Source: Betaproteobacteria bacterium | GTDB taxonomy: Bacteria; Pseudomonadota; Gammaproteobacteria; Burkholderiales; SG8-41 | Length of the DNA: 12,983 nt | NCBI GenBank assembly: GCA_016177355.1 | Contig: JACOVL010000096.1 | Span: forward strand, 1-12,983 | Reading direction: 5' to 3' | Shown: positions 1 through 12,830 of the stretch, one piece after another | How positions within the stretch are numbered: the stretch's first letter is position 1 | Layout: each line of letters starts with the position of its first letter | Position numbers and translations under genes: made by a program | The notes under the pieces: generated by a model | The model's input: only the letters and a program-made list of their open reading frames with translations | What the model was told of the DNA's origin: nothing | Databases searched by the model: none

Positions 1-84
1 CTCGGTGGTCGTGGTCTTGCCGGCATCGATGTGGGCGGTGATGCCGATGTTGCGGTAGCGCTCGATGGGGGTCTTGCGGGGCAC
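1..84 (-). CDS. fusA: Translation elongation factor G, N-terminal fragment (cut by window edge)
   Basis: Only the first 28 codons lie in the window. The protein begins V/M-PRKTPIERYRNIGI and runs into the GTPase P-loop, AHIDAGKTT at residues 17-25, which is typical of EF-G, the GTPase that drives ribosomal translocation and, with RRF, ribosome recycling. The start is a GTG at 84-82. It is supported by a Shine-Dalgarno-like GAGGA six bases upstream that overlaps the TGA stop of rpsG, so the two genes are separated by only 9 bases and are probably translationally coupled. Position as third gene after rpsL and rpsG matches the bacterial str operon. The rest of the gene, and whether a second tuf copy follows, lies beyond the window. 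Confidence 0.97.
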   Translation of the reverse strand, partial: MPRKTPIERYRNIGITAHIDAGKTTTTE

Positions 85-93
85 GGCGGATCC

Positions 94-564
94 TCAGAAC
101 CGGTAGTGCGAGAAAGCCTTGTTGGCTTCCGCCATGCGATGCACTTCCTCGCGCTTCTTCATCGCGCCGCCCTTGCCTTCGGCGGCCTCCGCCAGCTCGC
201 TGGCGAGTCGCGCGTCCATGGATTTCTCGCCGCGGCCGCGGGCGGCGTCGCGAATCCAGCGCATCGCCAGCGCGACGCGGCGCACCGGTCGCACTTCCAC
301 CGGCACCTGGTAGTTCGCGCCGCCCACCCGCCGGCTCTTCACTTCCACCATCGGCTTGACGTTGTTCACCGCCTGCGTGAACACCTCCAGCGGATCCTTG
401 CTGGTCTTGTTCTGGATCTGCTCGAGCGCGCCGTAGACGATCGACTCCGCGATCGACTTCTTGCCGCGGGTCATGATGACGTTGATGAACTTGGCGACGT
501 CCTGGCTCGTGTATTTCGGGTCGGGCAGGATGATGCGCTTCGGGATTTCTCTGCGGCGGGGCAT
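94..564 (-). CDS. rpsG: Small ribosomal subunit protein uS7
   Basis: This encodes S7, a primary binder of the 3' major domain of 16S rRNA that nucleates assembly of the 30S head and sits at the exit-site side of the mRNA channel. The product is 156 aa, the usual length. Family wording is clear: the basic start MPRRREIPKR, the helix with VIMTRGKKS (residues 29-37), the beta-hairpin with SRRVGGANYQVPVEV (about 77-91), and the C-terminal region ending in NKAFSHYRF. In E. coli S7 is also the autogenous repressor of the str operon, binding between rpsL and rpsG; the 95-nt gap upstream of this gene is nearly the same size. The ATG at 564-562 fits the family start, but its Shine-Dalgarno is poor: the nearest candidate is GGAC about 10 bases upstream, which would suit a coupled or regulated start. 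Confidence 0.99.
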   Translation of the reverse strand: MPRRREIPKRIILPDPKYTSQDVAKFINVIMTRGKKSIAESIVYGALEQIQNKTSKDPLEVFTQAVNNVKPMVEVKSRRVGGANYQVPVEVRPVRRVALAMRWIRDAARGRGEKSMDARLASELAEAAEGKGGAMKKREEVHRMAEANKAFSHYRF

Positions 565-579
565 CTCAAATATGTCCAG

Positions 580-602
580 TTTGTCCGTTTGTCCGTTTGT
601 CC
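580..602. repeat. Tandem 8-bp repeat, nearly three copies, in rpsG leader
   Basis: On the plus strand TTTGTCCG is repeated head to tail at 580-587 and 588-595, followed by a partial third copy TTTGTCC at 596-602. In the mRNA this reads as GGACAAAC units ending 15 nt before the rpsG start codon. The units are GGA-containing and unstructured-looking, so they could be a loading site for ribosomes, but they could equally be a chance slippage product. Confidence is for the repeat itself, not for any function. Confidence 0.9.
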
Positions 603-608
603 TCAGGC

Positions 609-636
609 GGCCTTCGGGCCAAGCCGCTTGCGGCTT
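609..636 (-). promoter_or_regulatory. Paired hairpins in the rpsL-rpsG gap (candidate S7 control region)
   Basis: In mRNA sense, 636-621 reads AAGCCGCAAGCGGCTT, a six-pair stem closing a CAAG loop, and it is followed at once by GGCC-CGAA-GGCC (620-609). The GCGGC of the first stem can instead pair with GCCGC just after the second, so alternative folds compete. No T-run follows, so these are not terminators. By position (between S12 and S7 genes) this is where S7 represses its own operon in E. coli; the link here is inference from location, not from a matched S7-binding motif. Confidence 0.45.
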
Positions 637-654
637 CCTAAATCCTGTGCGCCC

Positions 655-687
655 CGGCGCTAAGCGGCCTTCGGCCGTTTAGCGCCG
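655..687 (-). promoter_or_regulatory. Strong hairpin spanning the rpsL stop codon
   Basis: The last rpsL codons and stop form a 14-pair stem in the mRNA: nine pairs (687-679 with 655-663), one C-A mismatch (678/664), then five pairs (677-673 with 669-665), closing a GAA loop at 672-670. The TAG stop codon (662-660) lies in the 3' arm. There is no following T-run, so it is not an intrinsic terminator. It may protect the upstream mRNA, pause ribosomes at the end of rpsL, or belong to the S7-responsive structure. The fold is visible by eye; the role is inference. Confidence 0.55.
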
Positions 688-1037
688 TACTTTGACCGGC
701 TCTGCTTGCGATCCTTCACGCCCGCGGTGTCGAGGCTGCCGCGCACCACGTGGTAGCGCACACCCGGCAGGTCCTTCACGCGGCCGCCGCGGATCAGCAC
801 CACCGAGTGCTCCTGCAGGTTGTGGCCCTCGCCGCCGATGTAGCCGATCACCTCGAAGCCGTTGGTGAGCCGCACTTTGGCCACCTTGCGCAGCGCCGAG
901 TTCGGCTTCTTCGGCGTCGTGGTGTAGACGCGCGTGCACACGCCGCGCCGCTGCGGCGAACCGGCGAGCGCCGGCACCTTGCTCTTGATGCGCGGAGCCT
1001 GCCGCCCCTTGCGCACTAACTGGTTGATGGTTGGCAT
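660..1037 (-). CDS. rpsL: Small ribosomal subunit protein uS12
   Basis: This encodes S12, the decoding-centre protein that helps monitor codon-anticodon pairing and is the target of streptomycin-resistance changes. It is 125 aa, close to the E. coli length. Visible family features are the start MPTINQLVRKGR, TTTPKKPNSALRKVAKVRL (39-57), GEGHNLQEHSVVL (69-81) and GGRVKDLPGVRYH (84-96). Counting Met as 1, Lys43 and Lys88 are both the wild-type residues, so no classic resistance substitution is present; Asp89, the site methylthiolated by RimO in E. coli, is also conserved. The ATG at 1037-1035 is preceded by GGGTGAG about seven bases upstream, a partial Shine-Dalgarno. It is the first gene of the rpsL-rpsG-fusA unit, behind its own probable promoter and the rpoC terminator. 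Confidence 0.99.
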   Translation of the reverse strand: MPTINQLVRKGRQAPRIKSKVPALAGSPQRRGVCTRVYTTTPKKPNSALRKVAKVRLTNGFEVIGYIGGEGHNLQEHSVVLIRGGRVKDLPGVRYHVVRGSLDTAGVKDRKQSRSKYGAKRPKAA

Positions 1038-1085
1038 GTCCTAACTCACCCGTCGTATCGGCCCTTTACACGCAACCTGTTGATT

Positions 1086-1122
1086 AATAAATAATATATT
1101 ACAGGCGGCGCACGTTGCTAAA
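1086..1122 (-). promoter_or_regulatory. Probable promoter of the rpsL-rpsG-fusA unit
   Basis: Between the rpoC terminator and rpsL lies a sharply AT-rich block (about 1080-1101) in otherwise GC-rich DNA. On the minus strand TTTAGC (1122-1117) could serve as a -35 box, followed after 18 bases by TATATT (1098-1093) as a -10 box, which would start transcription near 1086 and give a leader of about 48 nt. The block contains the palindrome TAATATATTA (1101-1092), so TAATAT or TATTAT are alternative -10 registers. The AT block is plain; the exact boxes are a guess. Confidence 0.45.
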
Positions 1123-1126
1123 TCCC

Positions 1127-1157
1127 AAAAAAGCGGGGACGGCGTTGCCGCCGTCCC
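1127..1157 (-). terminator. Intrinsic terminator after rpoC
   Basis: In mRNA sense the sequence forms a perfect nine-pair stem GGGACGGCG / CGCCGTCCC (1157-1149 with 1144-1136) around a GCAA tetraloop, then CGC and a run of six T (1132-1127). This is a textbook Rho-independent terminator about 90 bases beyond the rpoC stop codon. It marks the end of the rpoBC transcription unit and sets rpsL-rpsG-fusA apart as a separate unit. The remaining bases between rpoC and the terminator (1158-1249) hold only an imperfect GC-rich stem around 1181-1206. Confidence 0.88.
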
Positions 1158-1249
1158 GGCCTGAATTGCTGCGCTGGCTGCCGGTGGCCCCATCTGGGCC
1201 GGCCGGCGGGTAAAAAGACTGTGAATTTTAAGGGCTTACGTCACCTCAG

Positions 1250-5491
<4,242 letters not shown>

Positions 5492-5548
5492 TTAGCGTTC
5501 CTCGTTAAGCGAGACGATCGGGCCTGGTTCCGGTTGCGCCTCACTGAA

Positions 5549-9628
<4,080 letters not shown>

Positions 9629-9660
9629 GTCAGCCTTTGAGTTTGTCCAATGAAAATCGA

Positions 9661-9681
9661 GGCCGGCGGCGACCGCCGGCC
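9661..9681 (-). terminator. Hairpin between rplL and rpoB, possible attenuator
   Basis: A perfect nine-pair GC stem, GGCCGGCGG / CCGCCGGCC, closes a three-base loop and is followed in mRNA sense by TCGATTTTC. The T-run is short, so it would be at best a partial terminator. In E. coli the rplL-rpoB gap carries an attenuator that lowers rpoBC expression relative to the ribosomal protein genes; this hairpin is in the same place and could do the same. The structure is seen; the function is inferred. Confidence 0.5.
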
Positions 9682-9698
9682 GCGCGCTCGCGTAGCGG

Positions 9699-10079
9699 CT
9701 ACTTGATCTCGCCGGTGGCGCCGGCTTCGGTGAGCTGCTTGAGGAGCGCTTCCGCGTCGGCCTTGGAAATACCTTCCTTGACCGGCTTGGGTGCGCCGTC
9801 CACCAGGTCCTTCGCTTCCTTGAGGCCGAGCCCGGTCACCGCGCGCACCACCTTGATGACGTTAACCTTGTTGGCCCCCACGGCGGTAAGGTTGACGGTG
9901 AACTCGGTCTTCTCCTCGGCGGCGGCGGTAGCGGCTCCGCCCGCGGCGGGCGCGGCAACCGCGACCGCGGCGGCGGCGGATACTCCGAACTTGTCCTCCA
10001 TGTCCTTGATGAGCTGCGAGAGCTCCAGCACGGTCATGTTGGCAATTGCATCGAGAATTTCAGCTTTAGCGATAGCCAT
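9699..10079 (-). CDS. rplL: Large ribosomal subunit protein bL12 (L7/L12)
   Basis: L7/L12 forms the flexible multimeric stalk that recruits translation GTPases to the ribosome. The product is 126 aa. The N-terminal dimerisation and L10-binding part (1-33, MAIAKAEILDAIANMTVLEL) is followed by an Ala/Gly/Val-rich hinge (about 34-55) and the globular C-terminal domain (56-126) with KVNVIKVVRAVTGLGLKEAK and the helix-turn GAPKPVKEGISKADAE. The start is chosen at 10079 because it gives the family N-terminus and has AGGAG six bases upstream; in-frame upstream starts at 10142-10137 would add a non-homologous 20-odd residues and overlap the rplJ stop. It lies 59 bases after rplJ, about the spacing known in E. 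coli. The hinge is encoded by GC-rich low-complexity DNA. Confidence 0.98.
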   Translation of the reverse strand: MAIAKAEILDAIANMTVLELSQLIKDMEDKFGVSAAAAVAVAAPAAGGAATAAAEEKTEFTVNLTAVGANKVNVIKVVRAVTGLGLKEAKDLVDGAPKPVKEGISKADAEALLKQLTEAGATGEIK

Positions 10080-10138
10080 TTCCATCTCCTGGTTCAAAGT
10101 TTCAAGTTCTTGATTCGGTTCGATTATCTGGCGGTCCA

Positions 10139-10666
10139 TCACGCAGTCTTTTGCTTCTGGTCGCGCACTGCGGCGAGCCCCCGCGCGAACTTCGCCGGCA
10201 CTTCGTTGAGCGTCCGGACGAATTTCGCGATCGGGGCCTGCAGGGTGCGGGCGAGCATCGCGAGCAGTTCCTGGCGGCCGGGCATCTTGGCGAGCTCCGC
10301 CACCTGCTTCGGCGTCATCACCACGTTCGGCATGGCGCCGGCCTTGATCACGAACTTCTCGTTCTCCCGGGAGAACTCGTGCAGCACCTTCGCAGCGGCC
10401 ACCGGATCGGCGGATATGCCGTAAGCAAGCGGCCCGACCATCTTGTCGGACAAGCCCGCGAACGGCGTGTCCGCGACCGCGCGGCGCGCCAGCGTGTTCT
10501 TCAGCACGCGCAGATATACGCCCGAGCTGCGCGCTTTCCTGCGCAGCTGGGTCATATCGGCAACCGGGAGACTGCGGTACTCGGCGAGTATCACGGTCTG
10601 GGCCTTGGTGAGTTCAGCGCTAACCTCCGCCACCACCGCCTGCTTCTGTTCCAGATTGAGACCCAA
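10139..10666 (-). CDS. rplJ: Large ribosomal subunit protein uL10
   Basis: L10 anchors the L7/L12 dimers to 23S rRNA at the stalk base. The protein is 175 aa. Recognisable parts are GLNLEQKQAVVAEVSAEL at the start, YLRVLKNTLARRAV (51-64) in the rRNA-binding domain, and a C-terminal helix region ending KFARGLAAVRDQKQKTA that should carry L12. The start codon is TTG at 10666-10664: no ATG or GTG gives the family N-terminus, and a full AAGGAGG lies six bases upstream. In E. coli L10 (with L12) represses its own mRNA through a structured leader upstream of rplJ; here only 12 bases separate rplA from rplJ, so any such site would have to lie inside the end of rplA. Translation is probably coupled to rplA. 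Confidence 0.97.
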   Translation of the reverse strand: MGLNLEQKQAVVAEVSAELTKAQTVILAEYRSLPVADMTQLRRKARSSGVYLRVLKNTLARRAVADTPFAGLSDKMVGPLAYGISADPVAAAKVLHEFSRENEKFVIKAGAMPNVVMTPKQVAELAKMPGRQELLAMLARTLQAPIAKFVRTLNEVPAKFARGLAAVRDQKQKTA

Positions 10667-10672
10667 GGTCCG

Positions 10673-10679
10673 CCTCCTT
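10673..10679 (-). promoter_or_regulatory. Full-consensus ribosome binding site that fixes the rplJ TTG start
   Basis: The minus strand reads AAGGAGG, a perfect anti-Shine-Dalgarno match, six bases before TTG. Its first A is the last base of the rplA TGA stop codon. This is the strongest ribosome binding site seen in the window and it sits in front of the weakest start codon, which is the main evidence for the start. Confidence 0.85.
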
Positions 10680-11368
10680 CAATTCAACAAACTCGCCTGA
10701 TCGATGCGCACGCCGACGCCCATGGTGCTCGAAACGGAGACCTTCTTGAGATAGATTCCCTTGATACCCGAGGGCTTCGATTTGTTCACCGCGTCCACCA
10801 GCGCGCGCAGATTCTCGACCAGCGCCTCAACCGTAAACGAGGCGCGGCCGATGGTGCACTGGACGATGCCCGCCTTGTCGGCGCGGTACTGGATCTGGCC
10901 GGCTCTGGCATTCTTGATTGCGGCGGCCACGTCCTGCGTCACCGTCCCCACCTTGGGGTTCGGCATGAGTCCGCGCGGCCCGAGTATCTGGCCGAGCCCG
11001 CCCACCACGCGCATCGCGTCGGGGGTGGCGATCACGACATCGAAATCCAGCTTGCCGCCCTTGATCTCGTTCGCGAGCTCCTCGAAGCCGACGATGTCGG
11101 CGCCGGCGGACTTGGCCTGGGCCGCCTTGTCGCCCTGCGCGAACACCGCGACCCGCACGCTCTTGCCCGTGCCCTGCGGCAGCACGATCGAGCCGCGCAC
11201 CGTCTGGTCGGATTTCGTGGGGTCCACCCCGAGGTTGATGGAGACGTCCACCGATTCGTTGAACTTGGCGGTGGCGTTGTCCTTGATCAGCTTGAGCGCT
11301 TCCTGCGCCGGATAGGTTTTGGCGCGGTTAACCTTGGACTGCATCGCCTGGTAGCGTTTGGACACCAT
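10679..11368 (-). CDS. rplA: Large ribosomal subunit protein uL1
   Basis: L1 forms the mobile L1 stalk that handles deacylated tRNA leaving the E site; in E. coli it also represses the rplK-rplA mRNA. The product is 229 aa, a typical length. Domain I is built from both ends (about 1-67 and 160-229) and contains NLGVDPTKSDQTVRGSIVLP (45-64); domain II lies between and carries the family signature GGLGQILGPRGLMPNPK (123-139). The ATG at 11368-11366 begins MVSKRYQAMQSKV, is only 3 bases after the rplK stop, and uses GGAGG located within the end of rplK, so the two genes are almost certainly coupled. The next codon is GTG and could serve instead, a one-residue difference. Gene order rplK-rplA-rplJ-rplL is the standard one. 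Confidence 0.98.
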   Translation of the reverse strand: MVSKRYQAMQSKVNRAKTYPAQEALKLIKDNATAKFNESVDVSINLGVDPTKSDQTVRGSIVLPQGTGKSVRVAVFAQGDKAAQAKSAGADIVGFEELANEIKGGKLDFDVVIATPDAMRVVGGLGQILGPRGLMPNPKVGTVTQDVAAAIKNARAGQIQYRADKAGIVQCTIGRASFTVEALVENLRALVDAVNKSKPSGIKGIYLKKVSVSSTMGVGVRIDQASLLN

Positions 11369-11371
11369 GGA

Positions 11372-11800
11372 TCAGCCCTCCACGTCCACGCCCATGCTGC
11401 GGGCGCTGCCGGCCACCGTGCGCACCGCAGCCTCGAGGCTCGCGGCCGTGAGGTCCGGCATCTTGGCCTTGGCGATTTCCTCGGCCTGGGCGCGCGTGAT
11501 CTTCCCCACCCTTTCGGTGTTGGGCCGCGCGCTGCCCTTCTCGATCTTCGCCGCCTTGAGGATCAGCACGCTCGCCGGCGGCGTCTTCATCACGAAGGTG
11601 AAGCTCTTGTCCTGGTACGCGGTGATCACCACCGGCACCGGCAGTCCCGGCTCCATCTTCTGCGTCTGGGCATTGAACGCCTTGCAGAACTCCATGATGT
11701 TCAACCCGCGCTGGCCGAGCGCCGGGCCGATGGGCGGGCTGGGATTCGCCTTGCCCGCCGGCACCTGCAGCTTGATGAAACCGACTACTTTCTTCGCCAT
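11372..11800 (-). CDS. rplK: Large ribosomal subunit protein uL11
   Basis: L11 binds the GTPase-associated region of 23S rRNA, contributes to factor function and, in relatives, to RelA activation. It is 142 aa, the same as E. coli. The N-terminal domain has the proline-rich ANPSPPIGPALGQRGLNIME (18-37), known in the family as the thiostrepton-contact helix; the C-terminal rRNA-binding domain runs through TFVMKTPPASVLILKAA (68-84) and GKITRAQAEEIA to ARSMGVDVEG. Lys3, a PrmA methylation site in E. coli, is present. The ATG at 11800-11798 has GGGAG about six bases upstream. The 57-base gap from nusG holds a GC-rich hairpin that may be the L1 control site. Confidence 0.99.
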   Translation of the reverse strand: MAKKVVGFIKLQVPAGKANPSPPIGPALGQRGLNIMEFCKAFNAQTQKMEPGLPVPVVITAYQDKSFTFVMKTPPASVLILKAAKIEKGSARPNTERVGKITRAQAEEIAKAKMPDLTAASLEAAVRTVAGSARSMGVDVEG

Positions 11801-11821
11801 CTTGCTCTCCCGATGGGTTCA

Positions 11822-11847
11822 AACGGGCGCCCGGCGCCCTCCCCGTT
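11822..11847 (-). promoter_or_regulatory. Hairpin in the nusG-rplK gap, candidate L1 autoregulatory target
   Basis: In mRNA sense GGGCGC (11839-11834) pairs with GCGCCC (11830-11825) around a CGG loop, flanked by AAC / GTT (11847-11845 with 11824-11822) with a five-base GGGGA bulge on one side. Two short helices around an asymmetric purine-rich loop is the general shape of known L1 targets, and L1 represses rplK translation from just this place in E. coli. A competing pairing AACGGG / CCCGTT exists. No sequence-level match to a proven site was established. Confidence 0.35.
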
Positions 11848-11857
11848 CAACAACGAA

Positions 11858-12391
11858 TCACGCCTTCTCGACCTGGCTGAAATCCAGCTCCACCGGCGTC
11901 GAGCGCCCGAAAATCGTCACCGACACGCGCAGCTTGCTCTTGTCGTAGTTGACGTCTTCCACGTTGCCGTGAAAATCGGCAAACGGGCCTTCCTTGACCC
12001 GTACCGCCTCGCCGACCTCGAACAGCACCTTGGGTCGCGGCTTTTCCACGCCCTCCTGGATCTGGTGCAGGATGTTCTGCACTTCCTTCTCCGAGATCGG
12101 CGTCGGCTTGGTCGCGGTGCCGCCGACAAAGCCGGTCACTTTTTGCGTGTTCTTGACGAGATGCCAGGTCTCGTCGGTCATCTCCATCTCGACCAGCACA
12201 TAGCCGGGGAAGAACTTGCGCTCGCTGATGTTCTTCTGCCCGCTTTTCATCTCCACGACTTCCTCGACCGGCACCAGGATCTGGCCGAATTTGTCCTGCA
12301 TGCCGGCGCGCTGTATGCGGTCCTGCAGCGTCCGCTGCACGCTTTTCTCGAAGCCCGAATAGGCGTGCACCACATACCATTTCTTGCTCAT
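11858..12391 (-). CDS. nusG: Transcription termination/antitermination factor NusG
   Basis: NusG binds the RNA polymerase clamp, suppresses pausing, and links polymerase to Rho or to the ribosome. The protein is 177 aa (E. coli 181). The NGN domain (about 1-115) shows KKWYVVHAYSGFEK and SERKFFPGYVLVEM (56-69); the KOW domain (about 124-177) shows EGPFADFHGNVEDVNYDKSKL and the conserved end VELDFSQVEKA. The start is uncertain by one codon: ATG-ATG stands at 12394-12389, both overlapping the secE TGA stop, and I chose the second, giving MSKKW. The ribosome binding site is weak, so initiation probably depends on ribosomes finishing secE. Extending the frame upstream to 12526 would only re-read secE in another frame. 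Confidence 0.98.
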   Translation of the reverse strand: MSKKWYVVHAYSGFEKSVQRTLQDRIQRAGMQDKFGQILVPVEEVVEMKSGQKNISERKFFPGYVLVEMEMTDETWHLVKNTQKVTGFVGGTATKPTPISEKEVQNILHQIQEGVEKPRPKVLFEVGEAVRVKEGPFADFHGNVEDVNYDKSKLRVSVTIFGRSTPVELDFSQVEKA

Positions 12392-12738
12392 CATCCGCTC
12401 TGACCCAACAGCTTCTTGACCACCCATAGCAGGCTCGCGTCCACCATCCACAAAAACAGCGCCATGATCACCACGAAGGCGAACACCACCCCCGTGGTCT
12501 GCAGCGTTTCCTTGCGCGTCGGCCATACCACCTTCCTGGTCTCGGCGGTCGATTCCTGGGCATATACGTGAAACTGCTTGCCCGGTTCCGACGTCCAGAA
12601 CACCACCGCCCCTGCCGCCAGGCCCGCCAGAACCGACACGACGCGGACGATCATCGCGCTCTGGTCAAAGTAATAAAACCCCGCCACGCCCGCCGCGCCC
12701 AGCAATGCCGCCACGGCAATCTTGATCTTGTCCAGCAT
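12391..12738 (-). CDS. secE: Preprotein translocase subunit SecE
   Basis: SecE is the small membrane subunit that clamps SecY in the protein-export channel. The product is 115 aa with three predicted membrane segments, about 5-24, 27-48 and 83-105, as in the three-helix SecE of E. coli rather than the one-helix form of many other bacteria. The cytoplasmic amphipathic stretch ETRKVVWPTRKETLQTT (66-82) before the last helix is the family signature. The ATG at 12738-12736 is chosen because it begins the first helix correctly; reading further up to 12783 would enter the tRNA gene. The leader is only 15 nt from the tRNA CCA end, and its AAGAAG is a weak ribosome binding site. It overlaps nusG at the stop codon, the usual secE-nusG pair. 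Confidence 0.97.
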   Translation of the reverse strand: MLDKIKIAVAALLGAAGVAGFYYFDQSAMIVRVVSVLAGLAAGAVVFWTSEPGKQFHVYAQESTAETRKVVWPTRKETLQTTGVVFAFVVIMALFLWMVDASLLWVVKKLLGQSG

Positions 12739-12753
12739 CTTCTTACCCGGTCC

Positions 12754-12829
12754 TGGCAGGCCAGGAGGGTCTCGAACCCCCAACCTTCGGTTTTGGAGAC
12801 CGACGCTCTGCCAATTGAGCTACTGGCCT
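12754..12829 (-). tRNA. trpT: tRNA-Trp, anticodon CCA
   Basis: The minus strand folds into a full cloverleaf of 76 nt. Acceptor AGGCCAG pairs with CTGGCCT; the D stem is GCTC/GAGC; the anticodon stem TCGGT/ACCGA closes a CTCCAAA loop with anticodon CCA; the T arm is GGGGG-TTCGAGA-CCCTC with one G-T wobble. The discriminator is G and the 3' CCA (12756-12754) is encoded. It lies one base after the tuf stop codon and 15 bases before secE, so it is probably cut out of a shared transcript by RNase P and 3' nucleases. Confidence 0.98.
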
Positions 12830-12830
12830 A

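Noticed and set aside
580..602. Short tandem repeat considered as a CRISPR remnant
   Set aside because: The units are 8 bases and directly adjacent with no spacers, and no cas gene is in the window.
609..687. rpsL-rpsG hairpins considered as intrinsic terminators
   Set aside because: None is followed by a T-run on the transcribed strand, and rpsG and fusA downstream belong to the same unit.
9905..9985. GCG/GGC-rich low-complexity stretch considered as a non-coding repeat
   Set aside because: It encodes the Ala/Gly/Val hinge of L7/L12 in frame, which is expected to be low in complexity.
10080..10142. Upstream in-frame extension of rplL by 21 codons
   Set aside because: The extension is not part of the family, overlaps the rplJ stop codon, and the internal ATG at 10079 has an AGGAG at ideal spacing and gives the familiar MAIAKAEILDAI start.
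10151..12403. A second long plus-strand open frame, antisense to rplJ through nusG
   Set aside because: It has the same composition artefact, and the opposite strand carries a full set of well-known ribosomal protein genes with ribosome binding sites.
12392..12783. Upstream extensions of nusG (to 12526) and secE (to 12783)
   Set aside because: The nusG extension re-reads secE in another frame, and the secE extension reads into the tRNA-Trp gene. Both lose the conserved N-termini.
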